In this document: positions 10,790-24,266 of the stretch, piece by piece
How positions within the stretch are numbered: position 1 is the first letter of the stretch
How the letters are laid out: every line of letters begins with the position of its first letter
Assembly: GCF_031755915.1 (NCBI RefSeq)
Contig: NC_083383.1
Span: 1,058,001-1,122,000, forward strand
Source of the DNA: Ziziphus jujuba
Lineage: Eukaryota > Streptophyta > Magnoliopsida > Rosales > Rhamnaceae
Length of the DNA: 64,000 bases
Direction: 5' to 3'
The notes under the pieces: generated by a model
Databases searched by the model: none
The model's input: the letters and a program-made list of their open reading frames with translations, nothing else
What the model was told of the DNA's origin: nothing
Made by a program: the position numbers and the translations under genes

Positions 10790-11079
10790 GTTAAATCGTA
10801 ACTGAACTGGCGAAGGGAATTCGTGTTATTACCGTCTGTGTATGTGGAATTTTTTTCATTTGGAAATCTGGGCGTTATGGGTTCTTGACTGGTTCTTTTC
10901 GATTTCTTTTGAATTTATTTTTTTTAACGATTTTGATCAATTTCATTGATGAGGGAGTTGTGGAAAGTTTCGACTTTTGTAAGAGTTTGTTTGTTTTTTT
11001 CCTTTTTTTTTTTTTATTTTTCCCTCAGCTCTGTTTCAGAAAGGATTCTGATTCTTAGTTGATTTCTCTAAATTGTTAG
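10790..11079 (+). other. Possible 5'UTR intron of the cyclin gene
   Basis: A donor (CCCAG then GTTAAAT) at 10790 and an acceptor (TTGTTAG) ending at 11079 flank a T-rich stretch three bases before the ATG. Splicing here is inferred from the sites only. Confidence 0.4.
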
Positions 11080-11082
11080 GAA

Positions 11083-14074
11083 ATGGCTAGATCGGACGAG
11101 AACAATCCGGGCGTGATTGGACCAGCGAATATTCAAGGTAAATAACTCAAACTATCAGAGGATGACCATTATGGTTTGAATTTATAATTTATCCACTAAA
11201 CCCTAAATTAACAAGCGCTTTCTTCTTTTCATCTTTGGAAAAAATAAAATAAAATAAAATTAACCATTAAGCCCTAATTTGAGAATTGTAAATTTTTTAA
11301 ATTGGAAGTGGGACTGCCTGGTGGAGGTGGGAAATTGGCGTTGGAGATGGGACACAACCGGAGAGTGTTGGGCGACATCAATCTGAATGTAATCGGACCT
11401 CCTCATGGCCATTGTGCAGTCAACAAGAGAAGAGTTTCAGAGTAATTACCTATAACCTATTCCCTTCCCTACTGTTTGTTTGGTTGATGTGAAAAAGAAG
11501 AAGAAAATTAAAGTTCTGGTTGCTGTTTAGAAGTTAGCTTTATTGTCAAAATGATCGACTTAACTCAAGTGGGTCTAGTAGGTGTATTTTCTTTTTGGGT
11601 AGTAATTCTAGTACATGTATTACACACTGCACGCTGCAATATGGAGTTTCTGATTTTTTTTCTTCTTCAGTTGTTCCTGTATTTTCGGTCGTGTGTTTCA
11701 ATGGCAAGTTTTATTTTTTCAAATTTTGAATATTTTCCCTTCCCTTTCACAGCAACCAAACGGATAGCCTTAATAAGGTTCTTCGCCTTTCAACGAATGC
11801 TGTCTGCGATAAAAATCCACCCATTCCAGTGAATCGACGAATTACTAGGTCAGAAATTGACCGTTATCTTTCTATATCCTTTTCAAGTATTTCATAAATT
11901 CATTCTTATTTAGGCTTTTTGGTCTTATTACTTTTCCGTTCAGGAAGCTTGCTGCTCAGATGGCTAACAACAAGCAGCAACTTATACCCAAGGTACCACT
12001 ATTGTGAAATATAAGAGGACTTGAATTGTACTTCTAGTTTTATAGATGCATATAGGTTCAATGAAGTATTTGATTGATGTGTATAATTTCTTTAGCAGGA
12101 AACTGAGAAACCTGTCCATCTGATCCCTAACCCAAGTGAATCTGAAGACTGTACCATCATAGACGCTGAAGACGATGAGGAAAGTGGTGACGTGCCAATG
12201 TTTGTGCAACACACTGAATCAATGATGGAAGAGATTGATCAAATGGTATTTACTTTTTTCATCCTCCAATTTTGCAGAATAAAACCACATTTGTTTTTCT
12301 TAAAGAATTTAATGATAACGAAACTTCTGATTAGATTGCCATTGATATTTTGTTGTCTAGCAGAAGGAAGTTGAAATGGAAGATCTAACTGAGGAGCCCG
12401 TTCTGGACATAGACAGCCCTGATAAGAAGAATCAGCTCGCAGTTGTGGAGTATATTGACGATCTACATACCTACTACAAGAAAGTAGAGGTGAGATAGAA
12501 TCTCCGCGCCGTTTGTTTTTGGTCCTTTTCATTTGACCATTCACCGTTGATTTTCTCTTTTGATATTCTAGCATCTTCTTTTAAAATATTGTTATACACT
12601 GAACCCATGGAACTAAATATGAGATAGTGGCTAGTTGAGCCTTTTCTTAGAAGACCAAAGACCAAATAAGTTCATACTTGTCAAAAGAAGATGAGATCTA
12701 TCTGAGAAAATTCCGAAATTATCGTTAGTGGAAGGTTCTTCATGCTAATATACAGTATTGTGTGGCTGCTGATGGAAGGGAATATAAATAATAAGAACGA
12801 AATGCAGTAGAAAGGAAAGTAGTTGATGTATTTATTGTTCTGATAACTAAACTTATTTTAATGTCTTGCAGAGTTCTGGCTGTGTACCACCAAACTACAT
12901 GGCAATAATACAATCAGATATTAATGACAAAATGAGAGGTATTCTGATTGACTGGTTGATTGAGGTAATTAAACTGTCGTCCTCATCATCTTACCTCCCC
13001 AACCCCCTTTTTTCATCATCTTGGTGAATCCCTCATGATCTTACCTGTTGTTAGATGAGATTATATAAACCGAAATAGTTTTCCATTGATTTTACTGTCA
13101 ACTTTTGGGGAAATGACAGGTTCACTACAAGTTTGAACTAATGGATGAGACATTGTACCTTAGTGTCAACTTGATCGATAGATTCTTAGCAAAACAACCT
13201 GTGGTAAGGAAGAAACTTCAACTTGTTGGGGTGACAGCAATGCTTCTATCAAGCAAGTACGAAGAAGTTTCGGTTCCTGTAGTGGAGGACCTCATTTTGA
13301 TTTCTGACAAGGCTTATAGCAGAAAAGATGTGCTTGATATGGTAGATAAAAATTAAGCATGGGTGTTTTTAATTTTTACAGTAGAAGATGGTGTTTGATA
13401 TTGACTATATTAATAATCTTTTTGTTTCAGGAGAAGTTGATGATCAATACTCTACAGTTTAATCTATCAGTTCCAACGGCATATGTGTTTATGAGAAGGT
13501 TTCTTAAAGCTGCTGAATCTGACAAGAAGGTAACTAAATAAACATGAATGTAAATAAACTTAAAAACATTATTATGTTCAGTGAAATGGTTCTCACTAGA
13601 TAAATTCCAATTATGATTTTGCTTCAGCTTGAGCTTCTGTCGTTCTTCATGATTGAGCTGTGCCTGGTTGAATATCAAATGCTCAAGTTTCCACCTTCCT
13701 TATTAGCTGCGGCCGCAATTTACACAGCTCAATGTACTATCAGTGGGTTTAAGCAGTGGAGCAAGACAAGTGAATGGCACAGCGGGTATTCTCAGGAGCA
13801 GCTCTTGTAAGTGGTTTTTTTATGTTTATGTTCATCTCTTGCAAAATAAAAATAGGCTCAGAAAATGCATTATTACTGATATGTATTTTATTTATCATGT
13901 TTACACAGAGAATGTTCAAGGCTGATGGTTGCTTTCCATCAGAAAGCAGGGACAGGGAAGCTTACAGGTGTTCATAGAAAGTACAGTACATCAAAATATG
14001 GCTATGCTGCAAAAATACAACCTCGCAATCTTCTCTTGGAGGCCAGGGGCGGCTGGGGATCTGACTTTTTCTAA
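11083..14074 (+). CDS. CYCB2: G2/mitotic-specific cyclin, B2 type
   Basis: This B-type cyclin activates CDK for entry into mitosis. Eleven exons join in frame to 454 aa: 11083-11137, 11309-11441, 11753-11848, 11944-11992, 12099-12245, 12364-12489, 12872-12964, 13120-13341, 13431-13529, 13628-13806 and 13909-14074. An N-terminal destruction box, [10 protein letters not shown], lies in exon 2 and would direct APC/C-dependent proteolysis. The N-terminal cyclin fold starts near residue 205. It includes [19 protein letters not shown] (the B-type form of the cyclin signature), [14 protein letters not shown] and LLSSKYEEV. The C-terminal fold includes [16 protein letters not shown]. The protein ends GSDFF. 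The sequence is closest to the CYCB2 subgroup rather than CYCB1. Two adjacent introns end in TAGCAG tandem acceptors, which could add or drop one glutamine. MSA-like elements lie upstream. Confidence 0.94.
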
Positions 14075-14368
14075 CTAGGCTAATTGTTGAGGAATTGGGT
14101 TTGGGGGGTGTGTAATTAAGCAACATAAGTTGCCCCTGGGGAGCAAAATATGTACCGAATTTGATTTTTTATTGCGGTTTTGAAAACATTGTAAGGCTTT
14201 CTTTTCTTTTTTTTTTAATCATTTTCCTTGTCTGTAGAGGAAAATAATTATGGGTTCTTTCTAGAAACCACTTTTAGGAAATCCATATTGAATTCATCTG
14301 AATTTATGTTTAAACGAGGTGGAGTTTTTCTCTTCTTTTAAGCCCACAACACTTTCCCTTCATACTTT

Positions 14369-14520
14369 AAATAAAGGGCTTTGGAATCTCAAATGGTCTT
14401 TCCTCTTATATATATAGATTTTAATTTTTGATAGATCAGGTGGTATTTTCAAATAAAGGGCTTTGGAATCTCAAAGGGTCTTGCCCCTTATATATGTAGT
14501 AAATTTTTGATGGATCATCG
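14369..14520. repeat. 82 bp imperfect direct repeat
   Basis: AAATAAAGGGCTTTGGAATC starts at 14369 and again at 14451. Both copies continue through CTCAAA, GGTCTT and a CTTATATAT tract to a TTTTTGATRGATCA end, with scattered differences. Confidence 0.85.
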
Positions 14521-14879
14521 AACCTTGATAAAATTGTTAAAAATAACTAAAATATTGATAATCCATACAAAAGCAAGGAAAAGGATTATGAAAAAAAAAA
14601 AAAAAAAAGGGGGGGTGTAGAATAAGAAAAGCTAGAGAGAGTGGAGGTAGAGGAAAGAGAATTAGAGATGGAGAGTGGAGAAAGCAACCGGAGGAGGATA
14701 CACATAGAAATGGGGGAAAGAAATGAAGAGAGATAAAAGAACAGCGAGAGATTATCAATTTTTGGATCAACTCCATTGATCGGAAATAATAGATTTTTTT
14801 TTTTTTTCCTTTCTAGGTCTTCCACGTATTTTTAGTTTTGATGGGATAACTTATGGGATAACTTGTATATATATATATA

Positions 14880-16720
14880 CTAGGTCTGGCCACGTGCATC
14901 TATTTAATATAAAACTTGGATATCTAATAGTTTATATAAAATATTTCTAATTAAAATAATTTTATAATTGTTATGATACAATAATTTGAAAATCATCTAT
15001 TTATTAATTATTTTTTTAATTTTATATTAATAGAAAGGAAAATTTTGTTTGAATAAAATAATCATATAAAACATTTTATGAAGCGTGATTTATTTTTGTA
15101 GAAAATAGAACATTCTTTTACTAAGTAAAAAATTAAATAAACAGTAAAAACATAAAATACTTGCATTATAAATGACGATATTTTAGCACAATTAATACTT
15201 TTATAAGATAATTGCAAGATTTAATAGAAAAATATGTAATATTTAAACTATTTTCTATTACATCTTGCATTTTACAAAATATTAATGTTAGTGCTATTAA
15301 TGTAGGATATTAAAAATAAAGTATTTTGTAATAGTATACAAAAAGTTACAATTGTCTATCATTTCAATATTGACGTAAAAAATATTTTATGATAGCCAAT
15401 TAAGCATTCTTTGTTTGTTTTTATGCTGAGCAAACTTTTTCTCGCTACTTTCATCATACTGTAAGAGAGATGTTTGCATATATCATGGATTATGTTTTCA
15501 TCATATAGTAAAAAAGATAAAAATATTAATATTTGTTATATTTCTATTAACTTAACTAAGCCATTCATTTATCTTCCTTTTATATTTTATTCGTTATATT
15601 ATACTTTTTTTATTCTCAAGTAACTTACTAAATAAAAATTTTGATTTTTTTAATTTCTTATTGGAGTTGGGGAATTTGATCTTGAAAAAACAATGTATGA
15701 GGAGAGCTACTTGATTGTCCTTATAGACAGCATTGTTACACTTCAATACTCAAATATGGTAAATATCAAATCCAAAATGTAGTCAAAACGTAATACTTCA
15801 GTGATATTTTCTAATTTGTATGGTTATAAATGTTGTTTGAGGTAACACTTTACTGAATTAAGAATTAATGTTTAAAAAATAATAATTTTATTATTGATTT
15901 TTTTTATAAAAATCCTTAAAATTTATTTAGAATAAAATGATATATAATAATAAAATATGGAAATATAAATCTATGGCTTTATTATCCAACTCTTACTGAC
16001 AGTACTCCCTTTGTTTTTACTCTTTTTATTTATTTCTATTTTTTTGCATTACTAATAATACTCCTATTATATATTACTCTTTTCACCCAAACCATGAAAT
16101 GGATATTTGAACCTGATTTTGTATTAATGTTGAAATAATGTCTAACTCTTATGTATGATTATTATCATATTATGTGCATATCCACTGTATTTTACCACAA
16201 TTATTTGCTTTTTATCATTTTAGCACCACTATTACATTAAAATAATGATTTAAATATATTTTGATGAATTAGTGTTTAAATTGATTGCAACTAAAAAACT
16301 TGCTAAATTATTAAAGTTCAAATTCCTTTCCATATATCAAAAAGTGAAAATTACACACTTCCTTTTTATTTTGACAAAATTAGACAAAATTTGAAATAAA
16401 CAATATTATCATCTTATTTGTAATTATGTTTAATATTGTAAATAAAATAAATGACATAGGCATTATTGATCTGAATTAAACAAATTTAATAGTAAGAGTA
16501 AACATTGAAATCAAGCTAAGGCCATACAAGTTATTCCCCCCTATAAAAAAAAAAAAATAACTAAAATAAATAACAATATGAGGAAAAAATGAACAGTAAA
16601 AAAAACAAAAAACAAGTTGGCAAAACACATGGAAGGAGTGCCGTTTTGGACCAAAATAAACAGTAAAAAAGGGACCAAAAACCTCTTCTCTTCTCCTTTA
16701 TACTATAGACTTATAGTATA
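14880..16720. mobile_element. Possible decayed transposon-like block with a terminal hairpin
   Basis: The left side begins CTAGGTCTGGCCACGTGC after a TA run, which resembles the edge of a repeat common in plant genomes. The right side has a perfect hairpin, TATACTATA-GACT-TATAGTATA (16699-16720). Between them the DNA is extremely AT-rich with no coding. No target duplication or matching terminal repeats could be shown, so class and limits are uncertain; a Helitron-like origin is only one option. Confidence 0.25.
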
Positions 16721-18738
16721 GATATATATGTATGAATTATTACAACCTCTGTAATTTTTTATATAAAATTTAAAAAGTATTATATTACTATATCAAAAAA
16801 TTGTCTTTTTTTTTTTATTTTTTTTGGGTCGGGTCACTTTAACACTATTTTTCAATTTTTTTGGTATAAATTTGATAAAATTAGGCCATAATCATTAATA
16901 AAAAATGAAATAAAATGGAATAAATTGTTAATCTTATTCTAATAGTTATATTAGTCTAATATTATTAATCATATAAAATCTATTCATCAAAATTACATAA
17001 TTAAACTAAAATAACTAAAAAAAATTGCTCATACAAAAATTTAACACTTTCTAAAATTTAGATGGTAAAATGCAAAAGTTATAATAGTTCAAAGGGTAAA
17101 GTATGTTTAACCCCTTCTTTTTCTTACTTCATCTCTAATTTCTTTTCTTAATTTCCTCTCTATCTTAAACAAAGTTTATCAAGCGCATCGTGTAACAAGA
17201 ACTAGCAATCTGAACTGTATTGAAAAAGTTCCTGAAACACATTATGGAAGAGTCACAGTATTAAAAAACAAGATTCAAAAATGAAAAAAGGTGTAGAATT
17301 ACTGAGAAGATACAAATATTTAATAAAAAAGGATAACAAGAAGTTTTTTTTTCTTCCTTTTGGAAAATGCTAACGTGTCCTTACTCTATATATATATATA
17401 TATATTTTGATAAACTTGCAAAGGGAAAAAAAAATAAATCAAATTTTTAAATAAAAAATGAAATTAAAACGTATAAAAAAATAAGGTAGCCAGTAAAAGT
17501 GATCAAAATTATAATAAAAAAATGTATTGCCTGTCCAGCAACAAAGTTAGAAGATGAGAGGCCGCTTGGAACTGCTTTTTAGTAATCACTTCTCTTTTAA
17601 ATGGTTGATTTCTCAAGATTTAATGATTTCCAAAATGACCAAAAATTGATTATATATAATGTTTTTGTCATTTTAAAAATAGTTTTAGGCAATTTAAAAT
17701 CAGACTAAACGAGGAAATGATCCAAAAATTGACTGTATGTCAGACAACCAAAATGGACAAAATCTACGCTATTCTTACGTGTACCGATACTTGTTTGACA
17801 GGTTGAGATCCAAAGCATGCAATAGTTGCCACGCATTCCCTAGACCGTTTACAGCCATAATTTTTTATCTGGCAACGCCAGCTGATTCCTCGTTAAAATA
17901 GAAAAAGAACAAAACTCCGCTAATCAAGGCTCAAAATATCTTTAATCATTATTTATCATAATTGTTTTGTGCCACTTCGGCCCTCACGAAATTGGAAATT
18001 GTTCATCCGCGCGTGCTAGCAGACTAATCTTCCAATTTGTCAAAATATCTGTATCGTTCATGAAAAGGGTCCAATTTGATGACAGAGAGATGGTCCCGTG
18101 AAATGATCTATCTACCTGAAAAGCCAGGTAAAGGAATAACTCATCGTGAAAATTATTGATGAATTTTATGAGGTGGGTATTAATTCTCAAACTGATTTAT
18201 TGTTGTTGCTATCCAAAGTCATGGTCTTAATTTGTCATCTCCTGTATTTTTTTTTTGGCTCCACTTTAAGGTTCTCATCTAGATCTTTTTCTATTTATTA
18301 TTATTTTATTTTTGCTCATGTAACTTGGATAAGAATGTGGTGTAGGATTGATAGCGATTTTCTGACTGATATTTCTCATCGGTAGTGGATTCTGATTTTT
18401 GTGTCAAGTTGGGGGGTTCTTCTAGCGACTTCTGGGTCACTTGGATAGCGATGTTTTAGTTGTCATTTTTAGTTGAAGCTAACCCAAAAAAAAAAATTTG
18501 TATAAGATCCATATTCTGGTTATGGTGGGAGTCCAGCATAAATCTTCCATTTTCAGTGACCAAAAGGATGTCTATATGAGTGGTAAAAAGTTTTTAAGGG
18601 CCAGTAATTTAAGGATTTAAGGCATTTGTATGGTCGATATTTTTTCAGAAAGTCTAGTGGGCGTGACCCTCTTTCTCTCTCAGCGTGGCATATATATAGG
18701 GAGTGACGAACGAAGTCTTTACTTGATAAGCAGAGGTG

Positions 18739-21700
18739 ATGGAAAAGAAAGAGAAAAAGTTCCTTACAGTAGCACCCTTTGAGTGTGCTTGGCGAAATGA
18801 TTTGAAATTCCGGGAAGCAGGCAGGGGATGTGTGGCTTTCGAAGCTTCTGCTCACAATGATGTCACTCTGGTATTCAGGGAGAATGTGGGAAGCCAGCAT
18901 TACCATTACAAAAGAGATAGTACTCCTCACTATACTGTCATACTGGGTAGTCATAGGAATCGACGGTTGAAAATTGAAGTATGTGGGAAAACGGTTGTGG
19001 ATGTGGAGGGTGTTGGTCTTTGTTGCTCTTCGGCGTTTCAGAGCTATTGGATCAGCATCTATGATGGATTAATTAGTGTTGGTAAGGGAAGATACCCTTT
19101 TCAGAATCTTGTCTTCCAATGGCTAGATTCAAATCCAAATTGCAGTGTTCGTTATATTGGGCTTAGTAGCTGGGATAAACATGTAGGATATAGGAATGTC
19201 TGTGTCCTGCCATTAATGCACAATCACATTTCCCTGTGGAAACATGTGGACTTTGGTAAATATGCTAATGAGGAGGATGGCAAAGAGGACATGGGAAATG
19301 AATGCATAGGTTATGAGAAATGGGGCCTTGAAAATTTTTTAGAGAGTTGGGACTTATCTGATGTCCTTTTTGTGGTGGGTTCGGAGGAAAGACTTGTACC
19401 TGCTCACAAGATTATCCTGGCAGCATCTGGTAATTTTCCTTTGAGTTCATCGGATGTTCTAGAGCTAAAGGGGGTAACTTATCCAGTTATTCATGCTCTC
19501 CTTGAATATATTTACACTGGTCGAACCCAGGTACACTTTTCTTATTCTGAAAACATTCATGCATTCGCATTATCTGTATTCCCTATTAGATTATTCTGAC
19601 TCTTATGCTTATTTAGTTTTTTTAGAAGTTGCATGCGTTGCATGCGTTGCTCGATATCCTTATGATTAGACCTTGAGGTTCTAATGATGCTTTCTCACTG
19701 TCTGATGTAGATTTCAGAGTCACAACTTAGTTCCTTGAGGACTCTGGGCTTACAATTTGAAGTGATGCCACTGGTGAAGCATTGTGATGAAGCTATGGAT
19801 CGGTTTAAGCTAAATAAGAAGTTGTTTGACTCGGGTAAGGGTGTGGAATTGGAATATCCTACCACTCCAACCCATCATTGTAGAGCCTTCCCCTTTGGAC
19901 TTCCTGTCGATATGCAGAGGCTCAAACACCTGCATTTAAGTGGAGATTACAGCGATGTGAACATGTGTATTGAGGGTAGTAACGGCCTCGTTTTCCGGCC
20001 ACATAAAATTATTCTCAGTTTGTGGAGTGTTCCTTTTGCAAAGGTAAGCTAAATTCAAAATTCTTTTGTTCTTGTCTCGTATATTAAATTTTCAGTATTA
20101 GGTAGTCTGCAAGGAAGTTTCTGGCACCATTTCTATAATCCTGCAAAAACTGTTTATCGCCTCAGACATTAAACTCGAGGCTTACTATTAGTAGAAATGT
20201 GCAAGACTGCATATATAACCCAAGAGTGCATAAATGCATTAGGGTCTAGTTGTCTTTTTTTATTTTTCTTACTAATGCATATGAATGCTATTACAGAATA
20301 TTGTTGCTTTGAGCAGATGTTCACAAATGGAATGTGTGAAACCAATTCCTCGGAGGTTCTTTTAAGAGATGTCTCATCAGAAGCATTCAAGGGTATGCTT
20401 GAATTTATGTACGGTGGGGAACTAAATCTTGAAGTTACAATGGGTTCTGGTGCTCTGTTACTGCAACTTTTGTTATTGGCTGATCAATTTGGAGTCACTC
20501 TCCTTCATCAAGAATGTTGCAAAATACTTTTAGAATGCCTCTCAGAGGTAGCTTGGCAATCTCTACCATAATTTTCAGTTAATTCTTAGTGATATTTTAT
20601 TTTGCTTTTTGTCATTTCTACAGTTTGCTACTGTAATCACTAGATTTAAAGAACGAAGAAAGTGACCCAGTTTCGGACTCTGAAAACAGAAGAAGAGATC
20701 CATTTTATTGCAATGAATTATTAAATATTAATACCTCTCATGTACATATTAAATGCAGGGATGGAGTTCTTCTAGTGGAAGAAGGTCATTCTACAACAGT
20801 TTTTCTATTTTGCACAAGTTTTATGGACGAGGAAGCAGACAATTTTGGCAAAGTAGTAATTGGACTGTAGTTTTTTAGGCTAACTGTTGAACTTTTTGCA
20901 GGACTCAGTATGTCCAATCCTCCAAGTGGTTTCGTCAATTCCATCATGTAAATTTATTGAAGAAACATGTGAGAGGAAATTTTCAATGCACTTCGACTAT
21001 TGTACAACAGCAAGCATCGACTTTGTTTTGTTAGATGGGACAATTTTTAGCAATATTATTCAGGTATGGTCTCGCTTTTCAAGTTACCATATCCACGTTG
21101 ATAGTTAAAAAATAGCAGTATCGGATCACCAATCAAAAGGACCAGTATATAAGTTGTCAAATACCTTAAATCAGAAGAAAGGGTTATGGTTATTAACTTA
21201 CATTATGTTATGGTTATTGCAGCATCCAGATTTGACTGTAACATCTGAAGAAAAAGTTCTTAATGCTATCTTAATGTGGGGTATGAAATCTGAGGACTTG
21301 TATGGGTGGGAGGTCGTGGATGAGCTGATGATATATTCCAGCCCTGAACACCTCTTCCGGGAGAGGCTGCAGCCAGTTCATGACTTGTTACAATTTGTGC
21401 GATTTCCAACACTGCCCTGTTCCTTGCTTAAGAAGGTATATACGCCTTAGATTGTTGGCCTACTATTAGAAACATGTCTTCCTTTATAGGACTGACATTT
21501 ATGATGATTTTGCAGTTGGAGATGAGCAATATTATTAGGAAGATTCCTACTTTTAATAGTCTTGTGAGTGAGGCTTGTTCTTCTTCTTCTTCTACTTCTT
21601 TTTTTTTCTTTTTCCCCTCTCAAACGCCAATACATGCACAACATTGTTGCTCTTTTTAATGAACTTCTTATATGTTAATGCTAAAGGTGAAGGAGGCCAT

Positions 21701-23380
21701 CAACTATAACAAACAAGGATTTACAAGGCCAGAATTTGAGAAAAAGTAAGCAAGGAGAGTTACATTGATATTTTATGCTCAATGTTTTAATTTCCACCGT
21801 AAGGAGAGGTTGATTCATTTTGGATTCTCAACTTTCATTTCCACTGAATTTTCCATTTTCAATGTTCGGGATTTCAAATTTTCATTTTGGATTCTCAACT
21901 TTATTTTTACATCGGTGCATGCATAAATAGTCAAGCAGTTTTATCCTGTTGCAATTATTTTGTTGCAAACAGATTCCTTGACAACCTGTGCTATATTAGA
22001 ACGGGCTAATTCCTTATATTCATTTGGCACCTCTGCAGAGTTAATAAGGATCTGGCATTTTCAAAGTTAGTATATGAGATTTCATTCATACTAGATGGCA
22101 AGAATAGAAGATAACTCGTTTCTGGCATTGGAGAAACACATATAACAGTAGGAAAATCCTGCTGTGCCATCCTCAAAGAAAATTGTTTGACATAGGATCA
22201 AATGAAACAAGCATATTTTATGTTCATTGTATCTTGCTTCTTAGCTTTTTAACCTTTTTTTCTGTTCTTTGATCATTTGCATACTTGTATCTCCTACCAG
22301 ACAACATCTGAAGATTTACCAAAAAAGAAAAAAAGACGATGTGAAAGTTTCTATCCTTTGTTGAGGACGTAATATTTCTTAGCTAACATATTGTTACTGT
22401 ATGAAGTGTAAGATTTCAACATAGGAGATCTAGTTATAAGGAGCTTCAGTACATACGGGATGGAGATAGCAATGGAGTTCTCTACTTTGCAGGCACATCA
22501 TATGGGGAACATCAGTGGGTCAATCCTGTTCTGGCTAAGGTAAAATCTTTCTTTCTCGAAACTTTCTACAGGCCAGCAGTTCATTTTGATTTTTGAGTAC
22601 AGTTCCTTATCATATATAAATTGCTTGTTACAGACAATCACCATAACAACTAGCAGTCCTCCTTCAAGATTCACTGACCCCAAGGTGTTGGCCTCCAGAA
22701 CATACCAGGTAATGATGAAGAAAAATTTACAGAAAATTTTGGAGGCAAGCTTCTTAGATGGTAAATAATGGACAATATACATGGCCTCATCAGGGAACAT
22801 CATTTGCTGGACCTCGCATGGAAGATGGACACAATAGTTCTTGGTGGATGGTTGACTTGGGCAAAGATCATCAGGTTCGCCCTCCCCTCTTCATACACAT
22901 TTCTCAGGAAGTCTTAAATATTCAGTCATGGAATTCGAAGGCGTTTACATTAAGTTTCTGATAAAACATGCTAACATATGAAGATCAATGATTAATGATG
23001 CAGCTTATGTGCCACTACTACACCTTGCGGCAGGATGGATCCCGTTCCTACATCAGATATTGGAATCTACAGGTAAACATATTGGAATCAAATCAAAAGC
23101 ATTCCTCGGAAGCTTTTTCTTGTATTAGTTTCTGAAATTTGGTATGAGGTTGGATTTTCAGGGATCTCTGGATGGGAAAACATGGATGAATTTGAGAGTA
23201 CATGAGAATGACCAAACAGTGTGCAAGCCTGGGCAGTTTGCATCATGGCCAATAATTGGACCCAACGCACTTCTTCCGTTTAGATTCTTTAGGGTTGTTC
23301 TAACTGGTCCTACAACAGATGTTTCTAACCCCTGGAACTTCTGCATTTGCCTTTTGGAACTCTATGGCTATTTCCACTAG
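18739..23380 (+). CDS. BTB/POZ, BACK and discoidin (F5/8C) domain protein, At2g30600-like
   Basis: This is probably a Cullin-3 substrate adaptor; the target is unknown. Twelve exons join in frame to 798 aa: 18739-19530, 19711-20043, 20317-20547, 20902-21063, 21223-21435, 21516-21563, 21687-21745, 22425-22539, 22634-22708, 22794-22874, 23004-23072 and 23162-23380. The N-terminal 200 residues form a conserved region of unknown function. BTB domain one begins near residue 205 (LSDVLFVVGSEERLVPAHKI). BTB domain two begins near 343 (YSDVNMCIEGSNG, FRPHKIILSLWSVPF) and ends about 420. A BACK-like helical region follows. The C-terminal 150 residues are a discoidin-like fold (SSWWMVDLGKDHQLMCHYYTL, then SLDGKTW and FRFFRVVLTG). 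Arabidopsis At2g30600 has the same order and length (about 809 aa). The start is the ATG at 18739; the triplet before it is GTG. A neighbouring 3' duplication is described separately. Confidence 0.92.
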
Positions 23381-24266
23381 TTTCTGTCTTTTGTATAACA
23401 TATGTTTTCTTCATCATCTTAAAGGCTACCTTCAAGATGTACTTTTAAAAGTTTAATAAATCACGGATTTATCCTCCTTTTTTCGTGTAATAAAGAGCTG
23501 GTCGAAGAGCTAAGCATGTCTAGGGGACCCTAATGTTTGTGGGGCTACTGGACGCTGAAAATTAATACCATGCAAGATTGCTCTAGTTATCCTGAATATT
23601 TATAAGCAATTGAATAAGTCTCAAATGCTTCGTACTAAGACTTCTGTGTGCTTGTTTCGACTTATGTATCACTAGGCTATGGTGGGCTGCTCCGGAATAT
23701 TTATAAGCAATTGAATAAGTCTCAAATGCTTCGTACTAAGGCTTCTGTGTGCTTGTTTCGGCTTATACATCACTAGGCTATAGTGTGCTACTGATATCGC
23801 TTAACACCAGTAGATAATAACATGTGGATGGAAATGTAAGTTGCTTTTTTTGTTTAAATCTATGCAGGCATACACCCATGAAAAACTTCTACAGTTTGAA
23901 AATTTTCTTATGTTTAGTTATGTAACTATAGGATTTATAAGGACATGGCGAGCTCCAAATTTCTCTCTTTCAGTATTTTCCATTAAAGGAATGTAATTAA
24001 CTGTAAGCAGATTGTCATATGCACCAAAAACAACCATTACATTAACAATAGAAACAATCTCCGGAAGGGGATACATGTAGAGTTAAAAAGATTCGGCACA
24101 TCCAAAATATGCATATATATAGAGAGCAGCCTAATAAGATCCAAATAAAAGGAATTCCACTAATTCTTCTTCTCATCCAAACAGGAGTCAAACTTTTACG
24201 CCAATTTTGAGGATCTTGATCAATAGGATTTATCATTCATAGCTGAATACTGAGACACGATACAAA
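23381..24266. other. Convergent intergenic region between the BTB gene and SmD3
   Basis: It contains both 3'UTRs and a 101 bp tandem duplication at 23592-23793. No other gene is seen. Confidence 0.7.
23592..23793. repeat. 101 bp tandem duplication 3' of the BTB gene
   Basis: GAATATTTATAAGCAATTGA at 23594 recurs at 23695. The two copies stay alike through TCTCAAATGCTTCGTACTAA, TTCTGTGTGCTTGTTTCG and CACTAGGCTAT, with only a few substitutions, so the event is fairly recent. Confidence 0.9.

Larger units (their letters stand above)
14075..18738. other. 4.7 kb AT-rich intergenic DNA, repeat-like, no gene
   Basis: It begins with the cyclin 3'UTR, then an 82 bp imperfect direct repeat and poly-A/poly-G runs near 14590. 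Bases 14880-16720 are very AT-rich and may be a decayed mobile element (separate entry). From about 17500 to 18738 composition is more mixed and probably includes the promoter of the BTB gene. No open frame with a recognisable product was found. Confidence 0.6.

Noticed and set aside
18736..18738. Start one codon before the BTB gene ATG
   Set aside because: The triplet is GTG; the first true ATG is at 18739.
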